In this document: piece after piece, positions 1 to 12,189 of the stretch
How positions within the stretch are numbered: position 1 is the stretch's first letter
Layout: each line of letters starts with the position of its first letter
NCBI GenBank assembly: GCA_023375785.1
Contig: SZWC01000835.1
Span: 35,056-99,055 of the forward strand
From: Penium margaritaceum
Taxonomy: Eukaryota > Streptophyta > Zygnematophyceae > Desmidiales > Peniaceae
Direction of reading: 5' to 3'
DNA: 64,000 nt
Notes under the pieces: model-generated
The model's input: the letters and a program-made list of their open reading frames with translations, nothing else
The model's database searches: none
What the model was told of the DNA's origin: nothing
Position numbers and translations under genes: made by a program

Positions 1-166
1 GTGACATCTGGGGCTCTGGAACAGTGGTCGGTCAGCTCCAGACGGGTAGTCCGCCGCCTGTCGTCGCGCCGGTGTCACCAGGGCCGCCTGCCTCAGGGAT
101 CTGCACGAGTATGGACACGGCCGAGTGGTCACAGTAAACTGTACAGGAACGGCACAAAGCACAACA
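1..166 (-). repeat. 3' LTR of copia A (inner part; rest off window)
   Basis: This matches 7251-7416 almost exactly. Its right end reads ...acaaca on +, which is the TGTTGT start of the LTR on the minus strand. A purine tract (ATGGGGGAG on the minus strand) abuts it, as expected at the junction of internal region and 3' LTR. The outer ~475 bp would lie left of the window. Confidence 0.93.
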
Positions 167-269
167 CTCCCCCATGACCCGATGGTACGCATGTCCATAC
201 GCGTGCAGCACTGGTACAACCACAAAGTGAGTGACACAGACAGATGAGACGGCAACGTACATCCCACAC

Positions 270-1720
270 TGAACCACTGTCATGCACGGGGCGAAGCCCA
301 ACAGAACGAATGGCCACCAGGAACTTTTCGCGGGCAAGTGCCTTCGTCAAGAAATCAGCTCGCTGCAAGTCAGTGCCAACCCACATGATGGAGATCACGC
401 GTCGCTCCACCAGATCCCGAACGAAGTGATGCTCAACCGCAATGTGCTTTGTGCGAGCATGAAAAACACCAGAGTTCTCCGCAATGGCGAGAGCACTCTG
501 GTTGTCGCAACGTAGCACAATGGCGGGTACTGACTTCCCAAGCTCAAGAAACAAGCGCTGCAGCCAAACTGTCTTCGCAGCCCCTGCCCCCAAAGCCACC
601 TACTCTGCCTCCGACGAGCTACGTGCGATGCAACCCTGCTTCCCGCTTCGCCAAGACAAAGCGGTACTACCGAGCAGAAACACGTAGCCAGTGCGATTGC
701 GCCCGTCAGGACTCCAAGCCCAGTCGCTGTCAGTGTAGCCGTCAAGGACCACCGAACACTGCCGACGAAAGCAGAGTCCGAGATATGGCGTGGAGACCAC
801 GTACCGTACCACTCGCACAGCCGCGTGAAGAGCTCTCGCACGTGGAGCCTGCGAGAACTGAGCGAGGAGGTTGACGACGAAAGCGATGTCGGGACGCGTG
901 GTAGTGGCCAAGTACATCAGAGATCCGATAAGACGGAGGTACAAGGTCAGGTCCATTGTCTCCCCCAGCTGTGTAGGGTCATCCACCTTCAGGGCATCCT
1001 GCCCATCAGGTGTGAGTGGTGTGGAAGCAGTGGGCACTTCACCAAGGAGATCGCTAAAGCGCTCCCCCACGACTCGTGCGTATCGGGCCTGATGCAGCAA
1101 CAGTGTCCGATGTCTGCGATCTCGCACAATCTCCATACCAAGAAACACCGATGCAGGACCGAGGTCCTTCATCCTGTAGGCGGTCTGCAGGACAGCCTTG
1201 GCCTCCTTCACGGCCTCCAGCGACGGAGACGCGATCAGAAGGTCATCAACATAGACCAGGATGGCGGTAAACCGCTCGGGTGTCGGTAGGATGAAGAGTG
1301 AGGGGTCTGCCTCGCTCTGTACGCATCCTGCGCGAGTCAAGGTGCCAGTGATCTCCCGGTTCCAACACCGTGGAGACTACTTGAGGCCGTACAAGGACTT
1401 GCGCAAGTGCAGACCTTGTCACCGTCGTCAAAGCCTGGTGGCTGAGCCACGTAGATCTCCTCATCCAAAGAGCCATGGAGGAACGCGTTGTTCACATCCA
1501 TCTGGTGTAGTTCCCAGTCATGCTGAGCTACTACACCGAACAGAGCTCGAGCTGAGGTCATGCGGCCGACAGGGGCAAAGGTGTCAGTGTAAGCAACTCC
1601 CTCAATCTGAGAGGACCCCTTGACGACCAAGCGGGCCTTGTAGCGTTCCAGTGAGCCATCCGGCTTCAACTTCTTGCAAAAGACCCACTTGACCTGAATC
1701 GCCTTCCTCCCAAGGGGAAG
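270..1720 (-). pseudogene. copia A reverse transcriptase and RNase H region
   Basis: The minus-strand frames contain the copia RT block ([23 protein letters not shown] with the YVDD active site, MKDLGPASVFLGMEI) and the RNase H block (SSSEAE, LRCDNQSALAIAENS, HARTKHIAVEHHFVRD, ADFLTKAL). These match the C-terminal half of plant copia pol. It follows the integrase and linker and ends shortly before the purine tract. The function in an intact relative is cDNA synthesis and removal of the RNA template. This copy belongs to a broken element. Confidence 0.93.
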
Positions 1721-2263
1721 GTCGACCAGCTCGTAGACTCCGTGCTCTCAGATAGCGCGAAGCTCATCCTTGCAAACAGCTCGCCAGGCATCAGCATCCT
1801 GCGATGAGAAAGCCTCCCTCAATGTGCCCGGGTCCGGCGCCATGGAGGAGGAACTCTGTGTGGCAAGTGCACACGCCTGAGTGTCTGGCCTGATGGCCAC
1901 GAGATCAGCTGCTGCGTCACAGGCGATATGGAACTCGCGAGTGACCAGGTCGTGCCCTATGGGGCACGCTGGGTGTACCTCTGAAAGCTCAGTGCGGACA
2001 CTCAGGCCTAAGGCCTTTGTGCCTGGATCACCGCTCGCGATGGTGCGAGAGGAACGTCTGGGTCCGGAACCCGACGCTCGCTGAGCTCCAGAATTCAGTG
2101 GTCGAAGGCGACCACCGGGCTCACGGGAGTAACCGGAGGTCGAGGGGTTCACCTCAGGCTCAGGAACAGGTGCGACCACAGGGACAGGTACGACCACAGC
2201 TGGTGAGGGCTGAGACGAGGCAGTCGGAGATGCCGTGCGTGGAGATGCATGTGTGGGGGACAC

Positions 2264-3775
2264 TTAGCTGGGGATGACAGCGGGTAAGGCTCTCCCGGAC
2301 ACTGAGACAGGAGTGTCAGCCGACGTAGAGACAGGAGTGGGCTGGGTTGGGTCAGACGCCGTAACAGGGGTGCCAATAGACACAGAGGGTGATGCACGAG
2401 GAGGCGTGGGAGCAGCGGTATTTGTGGGGTGCGAAGCAGGCTGGACAGGCGGGATCTCTGGACCCACGGCAATGATAGCCGGATCATCAAGTGCTGGAGA
2501 TCGAGAGGGGACTCGAGCGGACACATCAGCCTGGCGAGGAATGGTCACTGGCAAAGAGGTCTCCCCCATCCGCCGAGGACCCTCACAAGAAGGGACATGA
2601 GCAGCAGAGAGCGCTGTGATTGAAGTCAGATCACGGTATGTGAGTGACTCAAAAAACAGCGCGTCACGGGACTCAATGACACGACGGCGAGTAGGGTCCC
2701 AAAAGCGCCAGGCCTTCGATCGTGGGCAGATGCCGATGAAGGCACACAAGCGACCCCGAGGGGAGACCTTGGACCCCTGCTGGTCCTCGGTGTACCATAC
2801 GGAGGCCAGGGATCCCCAGACGCGTGCGAGACGAAGATCGGCACGGTGGCCAAACCAGAACTCGTACGGTGCAACATGATCCAGAAGCGGACCATGTGGG
2901 AGGCGGTTCCAGACCCAAGTCATGTAGGCGAAGCCCTCGAATGCGAAGGACCCCGGGAGACCGCACTCAGACCGCATGGCGCGGACCGCATCCTCCATGG
3001 TGCGGTTCCAGCATTCAGATACACCGTTCTGCTGTGGGGTTGCAGGAGCGGAGACCTGGTGAAAAATGCCGTGCTCAGCAAAGAAGGAGTCCATCTCGCC
3101 GAGGAACTCGCCGCCGCGATCCGAGCGAAAGGTATGTAGCGTGTGGCGAGACTGACGCTCAGCCATCACGAGCCAGAGCCGAACCGCAAGGGCGGCGTCG
3201 CTCTTCAGACACAGACTGTAGACCCACCGCATCCGGGTGAAGTCATTAGTCAGCGTCAGAACATACCGGCCCCTCTCGGACAGCGACTCGACGGGGAGAG
3301 GACCGAGCAGGTCCGAGTGGACCAACTCGAGGGGCCTCAGCGCTCGGGAACGCGAATCAGGGTAAGTGCACCGGTGCATCTTACCCTGAGCACAAAAAAG
3401 ACAGTCGGTCTTGGGTGGCTTCTCGAAAGAAGCCACGTCAAGACCAAGAGCGGGCTGTGTCCGGATGAGCTTCGACACAGTGTCGGAGCCCACGTGACAC
3501 AGACGTCGGTGAAGCAACCGCTGGTGTTCCAGGGATAGAACACCAGTGACAAAAACGCCACCAGAGGAGGAGGGAGAGCAAGGGGAGGAGGGCCGAGCAA
3601 TGCGATACAAATCATCTATGACTAAAGCACGCAGGACAATGCTACGGGTGTCAAGAGCAGTGAAAATCGCTGAATGAGTGGTATGCTCAACAGAGAGACC
3701 CATCAGAGTGCAGGCACGCACAGACAGCAGACTGAGCTCAAGATCAAGCACAAACAGCACGTCAGAGAGATACAA
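2264..3775 (-). pseudogene. copia A GAG-pre-integrase and integrase (503-codon open stretch)
   Basis: One uninterrupted minus-strand frame of 503 codons. It holds the GAG-pre-integrase zinc region (LLHRRLCHVGSDTV, then CLFCAQGKMH), then the integrase core with its acidic triad: HSDLLGP, FRSDRGGEF and the glutamate in NGVSECWNRTMEDAV. A copia C-terminal region (YEFWFGHRADL, SRDALFFE) and a Pro/Ser/Thr-rich linker follow. It is the best-preserved integrase in the window and helps date A as young. As part of a broken element it is not called a functional gene. Confidence 0.92.
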
Positions 3776-3834
3776 GGGGCCAGACGGACCATCAAAGCAT
3801 ACAACCCCAATACCGTGAACCGGTAAGGACTAAC

Positions 3835-5848
3835 CAGAACCTGTACGAACAGAACGGACAGTCGTGACAGGACCAAGTACCACAAAGTCACTACGACGAT
3901 ACGTCATGTGGTGGGTGGCACCGGAATCGATGATCCAAGTGCCACCGGAGTCACGACTGGTGGACGTCACTGTACAACGAGCAATAGAACACTCGGCATC
4001 AGAGGGACGCTGAGCCGTCGGTGGGAAGGAACGACGTACATCACGAAGGTGAGACTCATGAATCCAGTCAGTGCAGTCAGGCCCATCATCATCACATGCA
4101 GACTGTGCTCCCCCACACGTGTCATCACGAGTCAGGAGGACGGACAAACAAGTAGTCAATGACCCACTCGACGATGACAACACACTCGCACCTCCCTGAA
4201 AGCGAAGCGCCAGAAGGTGACGAAGCTCGGCGATGGTGCGGTCACGTGGGTCTGGATCACTGCTGCTTGCCGGTGAGGATGCAGGAACAGCTGCGGTCAT
4301 AGTCACCGCGCGTCCAGAGGAGTGTGCGGTCGACGTGCCAGACGCGGTGCGAGCAGCATGGGCAGCCTGAAGTCCGCGAGTGATGCGCTGCCAGTCGAGC
4401 AGCTGCTAGCACTCGGTGTAGCAATGGGCACCTCTACAGTTATAGCAGTGTACGGAACGGCCACTGCTACCACTGGATGACGACTGCTGCAGACCCGATC
4501 CGCGCTTCCTATTCTTCTTCTTCCCCTGGGCAGCTGCTGCAACACCCTGCGTCTGCGTGGGTGTAGACGGGGTCGAAGAGGAGGAGGAAGATGAGGTCGT
4601 GATGGAGGAAGGTGGGGGTGACTGTAGGAGGGAAGATGGTGGTGAGGCGAGGAGTGCTGCAGCGAGGGAAGTCTCCTGATGTGCTACTGCTGCCTCGCGG
4701 GCCGACGTCACCTGGAGGAAAAGCTAATGGGTCCACGGGAGCAGCTGCAGGGTGGCTGAGAAAGGCTTGAGAGCAGCGTCGCTGTACCGTGTGAATATGT
4801 CGGTGTACTCCAGGCGAACTCCGAGCATGATCGTCCGAAGCGCCCACAGCTGTGTGCCCCCTGAGGTCCCCAGGCGCGTGTAGATACGCATGGCGCGTCG
4901 CCAGTAATCCACTGCAGGCTCAGCTGGTCCCTGACGGAGAGAGTGGAAAGCACAAATGTGTGACCCACGCGTGACGTACGTCTCTGCGGCCAGTAGGGAC
5001 AACGCCAGATCCCAGCCTCCACGAGGATCAGCTCCGGTGCCTGTNCCAGCCTCGCCGAGGAAGGGACGGAAGTCAACGACAGTCTCGCGTGGCATGGCGT
5101 AGAGAAGCCCTCGCATGGCCGGGGCTGCTGTCAGCACCTGTGCTGGATCTGTAGACTGGTAAGGGCTGTGGTAGTAAGGCCACACTCCCTCAGAAGTGGC
5201 CCACACCTGAAACAGGATCTCCCAGCAGTCAAATCCATCCTCGCTGATGTATCGTGGAGGTGGTGCCTCAAAGTCCTTTGGCTGCCGCTCCGTGGGGAGA
5301 GCAGCCGCAGGCTGAGGAGGGCGAGTGACGGGAAAAACACCTGGAAGGGGGTGATCACTGGGGAAGTCAGGTGACGGTCGTATCGGGGACACGGGCGGAG
5401 GTCGGATACCCGTCTGCAGCTGACTGAGGCGCTCCTGTAGGAGAAGAATCTCCCGCTCTTGGGAGTCATCCTCGAAGCCTGGCATGAATGGCTCGTCATC
5501 AAGGAGGTCCGCAGGTGGTGGGGAAACCAAACCAGGAGGTGAAGCAGGCGGGGCACCTGTCACGGGCACCTGAGCCGAGTGCTGGGTGGAGGCCACAACG
5601 CCGGCAGCTCCCTGAGAAATCCGCGGAGGAGCCATGGACTGAGCGCGTAGGAGCTCAGTCAGCGTGCGGATCGCGTCAGTCAGCTCTCGCTGCAGATGAC
5701 GCATCTCCTCCTGCTGGCTGCGCAGGTCCTCAATGGCCTGCGAGCGAGGGCTCAATACCCCTGAAGAAGAGGAGGAAGCATCACATGGTCCCTTGTCCTT
5801 GTCGTCAGGTGAACTCATGTCCCCGCTCACTATGGGACGACAGGTCAA
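3835..5848 (-). pseudogene. copia A gag and protease region
   Basis: From 5848 downward the frame starts with an acidic, serine-rich stretch and a predicted coiled coil (about residues 40-70: RSQQEEMRHLQRELTDAI). A gag core follows (PPPRYISEDGFDCWEILFQ, YYHSPYQS), then a zinc knuckle near 4410-4450 (CYNCRGAHCYTEC) and the aspartic protease motif WIIDSGATHHM near 3920. Gag forms the particle shell and the protease matures it in intact relatives. The same gag signature recurs in B, I and J. One N lies at 5045. Confidence 0.88.
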
Positions 5849-6059
5849 GTTTGCTGGATTTCAAAACCGTCTGCGTTTCTCGGGGATTTGAAATGATGGC
5901 AACTTTTGACTTTTCGGTTGAAATTTTGGCTAAGTGTAATGCTGACGTCAGCAAGTGGTTGCTGACGTCAGCACGACCTGATGATGTCAGCAACCAACAA
6001 TTCTCACATCAGCTCGTCCCCTCCCCTTTTTTTTTCTTGTCACGGTTCTTCCGCTGCAC

Positions 6060-6560
6060 GGTGGCTCGCGGCAGCTCCGCGGAAGCTGCGCAGCAGCTTC
6101 CGCCCAAGTGCTGCTGCAGTTGTGCTGTCAGCTGCAGCAGCAGCTGCGTAGCTGCGTGTGCAGCGGTGGCAGCGGCGGCTGCCCTGCTGCTGCTGCTGCT
6201 GCGCGCGGCGGCTGCTGCTGCGCGCGGTGCTGCTGCTGCGCGTTGCAGCTGCTGCTGGCTGCCGCCGCCGCGCGCTGTTGCTGGCTGCCGCCGCCGCGCG
6301 CTGCTGCTGCTGCCATTGCTGCGCTGCTGCTGCCACTGCTGTGCTGCTGCTACCGCCGCGACTGCCGCTGCTGCTGCTGCTGTGCTGCTGCCGCTGCTGC
6401 ACTGCTGCTGCCGACGCCGCTGCTGTGCTGCTGCTGCCGCCGCTGCTGCCACGCTGTTGTGGCGGCCGCTGCTGCTGCGCTGTTGCTGCGCGGCTGCTGC
6501 CGCCGCCTCTGCTGCTGTTGCTCTGCTACTACGGCTGTGGGGGGGGAGTGGCGGCTGCAC
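6060..6560 (-). repeat. CAG/GCN triplet-rich leader of copia A
   Basis: About 500 bp between gag and the primer-binding site consist almost wholly of GC-rich triplets (CTG, CCG, GCG on +; CAG, CGG on the element's sense strand). It includes two adjacent copies of a GGCTGCCGCCGCCGCGCG block near 6258-6300. Every frame on both strands is therefore open for long stretches, producing spurious poly-Ala, poly-Leu, poly-Ser or poly-Gln frames. I read it as an untranslated leader. B, J and (inside gag) I have the same kind of tract in the same sense orientation. Confidence 0.85.
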
Positions 6561-6763
6561 GCACCGCAGCCGCCACACACCTCTGCCTGGCGGTATGTGC
6601 CGCTGCTGCTGCCTCAGCAGCTGCGATCTCACGTGGTGGGTGGAGTACGCGGATGGCGAACGGCCGTCTCCAACAGGTCCAAGAAGATCTGCTGTAGCGG
6701 TGACTCTCACTGCTGCTGCCCTGCTGTGTCTCTACTGCGCAGCTCAGTGAGAACTGTCTCACT

Positions 6764-6775
6764 GCTCTGATACCA
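6764..6775 (-). promoter_or_regulatory. primer-binding site of copia A
   Basis: On the minus strand this reads TGGTATCAGAGC, the complement of the 3' end of plant initiator tRNA-Met. It directly abuts the LTR and fixes that end. Confidence 0.9.
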
Positions 6776-7416
6776 TGAGAAAGTGCGTAGAAGCTTCCTA
6801 GCAACACGGCCGCTGACCGGGCGTCAGTGCCTAGTCAGACGGTGACGACAGTCACAGGTCGTACACATAACGGCAAGGGTTTGGCTAGGAGACACCAGTC
6901 AAAGTGTCAGAATGCTTGAATATAGCATATGCAGAGAGAAATGACAACTGACAGGTCCAGGGCATAAATACCTGCCGCGGCGCACGGCGGGTGTCGCACG
7001 CGGCAGTCCAAGAGCTGTCCTAAAACCGGCCCAAAACCACTGTTTTGGCCGTAACTCTGCGCACACATGTCAGAATCCTACGCCGTCTGAACCTAGACGT
7101 GCAGAATCAAAAGACGGACGCAGTGACTGGTCACATGCATGCATCCATCGACTGAAAGCGAGTATACAATGCAAAAACATGCAAATGGGCCTCATGCCCA
7201 GTCCGCCGAAAGGCGCCTGCAAGACGTAGAAGGCACAGCAAGGAGTCCCGGTGACATCTGGGGCTCTGGAACAGTGGTCGGTCAGCTCCAGACGGGTAGT
7301 CTGCCGCCTGTCGTCGCGCCGGTGTCACCAGGGCCGCCTGCCTCAGGGATCTGCACGAGTATGGACACGGCCGAGTGGTCACAGTAAACTGTACAGGAAC
7401 GACACAAAGCACAACA
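6776..7416 (-). repeat. 5' LTR of copia A (641 bp)
   Basis: On the minus strand it starts TGTTGT (7416) and ends TCA (6776), directly before the primer-binding site. A TATA-like ataaata (+ 6964-6970; TATTTAT in sense) gives a plausible promoter about 450 bp into the LTR. It shares blocks with the LTRs of B, D, E, J and K, such as the segment around gtcctaaaaccggcccaaaac. The right flank (caatg...) is gypsy C sequence. Confidence 0.92.
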
Positions 7417-7469
7417 CAATGCACACGACCCTTGAAGCGACATTGAATGCTGGCGTGGCAGGCTCTACG

Positions 7470-9040
7470 ACAGCTTGACCAACCCTTACGGTTTCGACGA
7501 CCAATCCGGTCGCGGAACCGACAGTGGTAAACTAGCCACCCCTATCAACAGCCTCGACGATGACAACAGGGAATACAGGTGGCACTCGACGACAGGCGCG
7601 GATCAACAAGGAACTGGCGAACCAGATCTCTGCGCTCAAGGGGATCAACAGCCATCCGCTCCAACAGCTCACCATCGCGATGGAGGCTCTTTTGCAACAC
7701 AAGCGCACAAGAAATGGTGCTTGTTGAGAGACATCCCCAACTCTCGAGCAAACCCAGAATTTGTCCGGCTCCACCAAAACCGTTCGATCGTGCAAACTCA
7801 AAAGGACCGACGGTTCGGATGTGCCTGACGAGTTTGGAGGTGTACTTCACCGCTGCTGAGGTCAATGATGATCAAAAGAAAATTGACCTCGCAACCACGC
7901 TTTTGAGTGGCACAACACTAAGTTGGTGGTCTGATCTAAAGACCATCCAACGACAGCAAGAGACCGGTGGAGCTTCATCAACGGCCAACCACACCTGTCT
8001 CATATCGGCAAACGCAGGCGTCCTACCCTTGGAGCAGATCAACCCATAGTGGCAAGACGCGCTGACGACACCAACAGGCTGGAACAAATTGTCGCGCGTG
8101 ATGCTTGCACATTTTGGAGGACTAAACGAAAAGTCTGACGCACACTACAATGTCCATTGTCTCCGTTAGTAGTCCAGCGTGGCAGAGTACATGCGGAGAT
8201 TCCGTGAGATCATCACCAGACCAGACATCGCCCCCGATGAAATCTGTTTTCACTAGAACAACGACCTCTAGTGAGACATCCGGCGAGCAATTGGAATTTT
8301 TGGCATCCAAAACAACTTGCCGCGGATGATTGTAGCAGCGGAAAGGATTGACACCGTCGACTACAATGCTCGGATTGAGGAATCCTACGGCTTGCGTTCT
8401 CCTATCCACAGTTATCATGGAAACAGAAGAATTCAGTCAAGGGGCTCCTCAACTCCAATGGAAGTGGGCACTGTCATCCAGAAAGAAACACAAACCTGAT
8501 ACAACTACAGAAAATTGGGACACATCGCTTGCAATTGTTGGAACAAGCAGCAGGCCAAAACAAGGGAGAAGCTACAGAAAAATGAGTCAGGAAACAACAA
8601 ACGGTAGAAGTTAAAGGCTCAAGTCTTGTCCGTGAGGAACGATCTCCGCCGAACAATCATCCATCTGAACAGCCTACATCGCCACAGAAGATTTTTGAGA
8701 TTGCAAAGTTTGACAAGGGGTACAAGGATGACCAACCAGCGATACTGCTCAAAGCTCAGCCTCAAGGATGCAAGAGTCGCAGAATGGTACCAACACAAAT
8801 GAATGGAGGAGCTTCACACAGCTTCATGAGCAGCGACATGGTTCGCAAACTGGGTTTGCAGAACAAACCAGGGGTGTTTGACGGAAAAACCGTCGACAGG
8901 AGATTGCAAATACGGAGACTCCGAGAACCACTCGAACTACAAGTGGGAGGTCTACGGGATGTAACGGTCTGGAGGTCTTGCCCAATGAGCGATCACAAAA
9001 TCATCCACAGACAAGATTTCTTGTACCAGCACAATCCGTA
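7470..9040 (+). pseudogene. chromovirus C gag and protease remains
   Basis: The gag core is visible around 7800-8130 (LEVYFTAAEVNDDQKKI, LSGTTLSWWSDL). A retropepsin-like region lies at 8784-9040 (GGASHSFMSSDMVRKLGL, followed by a hydrophobic strand region and CPMSDHKIIHRQDFL), matching gypsy proteases. Homology is clear but the frames are decayed. Confidence 0.75.
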
Positions 9041-9429
9041 GGTCGACTGGAACAGTGGCAACGTCCACATGGAGATCGATGGTGCCAAACAATAACTTCC
9101 GTGTGTGGGACGGAAGCCGACAGCAGTAGCAGTAGAGGTGGAAGCAATAGAGGAAACTGCGGTAGCCGAGAAGTGACAACGTGTGTAGCGGATACCGCTC
9201 AACATGGTCAAGTACTGTATACGACATGGAGCTTGTGTGGGGCTCATACATCTAGAGCCAACGGAGGAAGCGGAAGTGGCAGCAACTGACTCATCATCCT
9301 CGACGGCGTCATCAGCCTCATCGGCTTCCACAAAGTTCATAATGGTACCCAAAAAGTTTGCACCGCTCGTCAAGGAGTTTGTAAACGTCTTCCCCAACGA
9401 ACTCCCGAGAACCATACCTCCTCAATAGG

Positions 9430-10720
9430 ACATCGAGCATCACATCAAAATGAAGCCGGACAGTAGACCTACAGATCAAGGGGCATATCGGATGAGATCA
9501 CGACTTGACCGAGCTAAAACATCAACTCGACGAGATGCTTGGTCATGGGTTCATCCGTCCATCCACGTCACCATACACTGCATCAATACTCTTTGTAAAA
9601 AAGAAAACTGGTGAGATAAAGATGTGCGTGGACTACAGGGCATTCAACGACGCTACCATCAAGAACCGCTACCCTTTTTCCCGAGCTGACGAACCTTTTT
9701 ACCAACTTTGAGGGGCTCAAATATTCAGCAAAAGCGACTTGTCCAGCAGTTATCACCTGATGCACATATCAGATGCCGACATCAAGAAGACGGCGTTCCA
9801 AACTTGCTACGGGCATTTCGTGTTCACAATAATGTCCTGCGGACTGGCAAATGCCCCGTCAACATTCATGGCTGCAATGAACAACATTATTTTACCATAC
9901 CTCTTCAATTTTGTCGTGGTATACCTCGAAGACATTCTGGTCTAGAGCCGCGCCCCGGAAGAGCACAATGGACATCTTGAAAAAGTTCTCAAAGTTCCAC
10001 AAAGAGAGATTTTGTTGGGAAAACTCTTGAAGTGCAACTTTGGTTGCCATTCGATCGAGTTTTTGGGCAACTTCATCAATGGTGGACGGAACACCATAGA
10101 TCCAAAAACGTGGCAGCAATCGTTGATTGGCCAACGTTGACCAACGTTTGAGAAATTCAAGTTTTCCTCGGCTTATGCACTTACTACCGACGATTCATAT
10201 AGGATTACGCTCGGTTGTCAGCACTTATTTCTGACCTCAATAAAAAAGAAAATGAGTGGCGGTGGGGAAACAACAAACAAGAAGCGTTCACCGCTTTGCG
10301 GAACGCTCTGACCTTGGTGCCAGCCCAACGATCAGCCGATCCAATGGTCGACAATGTCATGGCCACTGATGCGTCAGACCGAGCCATTGACGCAGTTCCC
10401 CTACAAGACCACGACAACGGCGAGCAACCGGTGGCCTACATGTCTCAAAAACTGTGAGAACCGGAACTCAACTACGCCGTGCATGAGGAAGAAATGCTGG
10501 CGGTTGTGCACACATTCAAGACATGGCGGTGTTACCTGAAGTGCCGCCGATGCTTCGTGGGCACCAACCACCATGCATTGAAACATCTGAAAACACACCC
10601 AAATCTCAGTGGACATCAAACCTGATGGATGGAGTTCCTTGAACCCGGGTTCGACTACGACATCGAGTACCAGCCACAAAAAATCAATCCGGTGGACTTA
10701 GTCAGCCGCCGACCAGATTT
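9430..10720 (+). pseudogene. chromovirus C reverse transcriptase and RNase H
   Basis: Gypsy RT blocks are easy to read: LDEMLGHGFIRPSTSPY, ILFVKKKTGEIKMCVDYRAF, IKNRYPF, then FVFTIMSCGLANAPSTF and VVYLEDILV, the position of the usual YxDD box. RNase H follows at 10215-10640 (MATDASDRAIDAVPLQ, PVAYMSQKL). RT preceding integrase separates this element from the copia copies. Confidence 0.88.
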
Positions 10721-10839
10721 TATGGCTGAGGTTGCAATGTTATTGCTACAACAATACCCATATCTTGGGCGGCTTTTTGCACAGGACTACGACCAATACG
10801 GCGGATACAAAAAGACAAAATTCTGGCATGTTGCACCCT

Positions 10840-12140
10840 ATTGGCGATGATGATTCTCTCCCCAAGTAATCGTGCCCCAGAACGACGAACTTTGCCATAT
10901 GCTACTCAAAGAATGACAAGACACAGGACCAGGTGGACACTTTGGAGAGGACAAGACGCTGAAGAAGCTGGCAAAAAACTATTGTTGGGACAAGATGCAA
11001 TCCGACGTGGCCAACTTCTGCAAGTCCTAAGACACCTGTCAACGAAAAAATTCCCATTGCACGCGGCCACCCGGACTTCTGCAACAGCTCCCTACTCCAA
11101 CGGAACTGTGGGCTGACATCTCCATGGACTTCGTCACAGGATTACCGGTCACGTCCGAGGGATATGACGCAATCCTCGTGGTTGTCGACAGGTCTTAAGA
11201 AATGTCCCACTTCATCCTGACGACAACCACTGTCACCACCGAGGGAACAGCACAGTTGTTTCTAAACAACATCGTGCGGCTACATGGCGTATCGAGAACC
11301 ATAACAAGCAACAAAGATAGTCTATTCACCAACCGTTTCTAGCGCTAACTGATGACTTGCTATGGTAGCAAAATTCAAATTTTTATGGCGTTTCATCATC
11401 AAACCAAGCGGACAAACTAGACGCTCAAACAACTTTTGTGAACACTATGCGAGCCTCACGGGACGGATTGGGCACAAAACCTTCCAACCGCCGAAATCGC
11501 ATGTAATTCAGCAGTTTCCACCGCAAGAGGTAAAACTCCGTTTGAAGTGGTGTATGGAAAACTTCCCGCCACACCAACTGGACTACAAAGTTGTAGCAAC
11601 ATCCCCGTGGTCAACGTTCAACGCCGAGACTTCACCACCATCTGGGAGGAAACACGACAAATCCTCGTGAAGACACAAGCAACAATGAAGCGAGCAGTTG
11701 ACCAACATTGCAGCGACAATTTATTCACCACTGGCGACAAAGTCCGTCTGAGCTCAACAAAAATTAAACTTTGAGGAGCCAACTGTTCGAAGCTCAAATC
11801 CTTGTGGTTGGGACCATTTGAGATGGAGCGCATGCAAACACTTGTGGTTGCGGGACTCAAACTCCCCGACACTATGCAAGTTCATCCGGTGTTCCATGTC
11901 AGCAGACTCAAGCACTACTGAGACCGTAGATAGAACTTCACAAGTAGCAATATCCCTTCCCCTCCTCTTGTTCAAGTGGACGAGGACACATAGTACGGTA
12001 CTAAAGAAATCCTTGGCCATCGATGACAAGGCAAAACGACAAAGTGTCTTGTCAAGGGGCACGACTTTGATGCCGTGCACAACAGCTGGGAACCCTATGG
12101 AAACCTTGGAGACGTCGATCACCTAATCAACGGCTATTAC
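10840..12140 (+). pseudogene. chromovirus C integrase with chromodomain
   Basis: A histidine/cysteine zinc-finger region (GGHFGEDKTLKKLAKNYCW near 10930-10990) is followed by the integrase core start ([16 protein letters not shown] near 11110-11150) and the C-terminal signature HPVFHVSRLKHY near 11878-11925. A chromodomain-like tail lies at about 11985-12140 (KEILGHR, then CLVKGHDFDA and SWEPYGNL). Chromodomains of this class tether gypsy integration to chromatin marks in intact relatives. All of it is decayed. Confidence 0.8.
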
Positions 12141-12189
12141 CATCGTCACCGGGCCACGTCCGTACGTGCGCCGGAACGTCGTAGCTAAA

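Larger units (their letters stand above)
1..7416 (-). mobile_element. Ty1/copia LTR retrotransposon A, nearly complete
   Basis: The element reads right to left: 5' LTR 6776-7416, primer-binding site 6764-6775, CAG-rich leader, gag, protease, GAG-pre-integrase, integrase, reverse transcriptase, RNase H, purine tract (about 167-176) and a 3' LTR of which only the inner 166 bp lie in the window. The order protease-integrase-RT-RNase H is diagnostic of Ty1/copia. It interrupts chromovirus C: gypsy gag sequence starts immediately to the right. The 166 bp that can be compared between the LTRs differ at about two sites, so the insertion is recent. Coding capacity is mostly preserved, with about five breaks. 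One ambiguous base (N) lies at 5045. I did not assign a named plant lineage. Confidence 0.93.

Noticed and set aside
5488-6750. 420-codon plus-strand frame, rich in Ala, Leu and Cys
   Set aside because: Antisense by-product of the CAG-rich leader and gag start of copia A; every frame is open in such triplet sequence and no domain is visible.
7530-7865. minus-strand frames at the start of the gypsy segment
   Set aside because: Antisense of chromovirus C gag; plus-strand motifs are consistent with gypsy.
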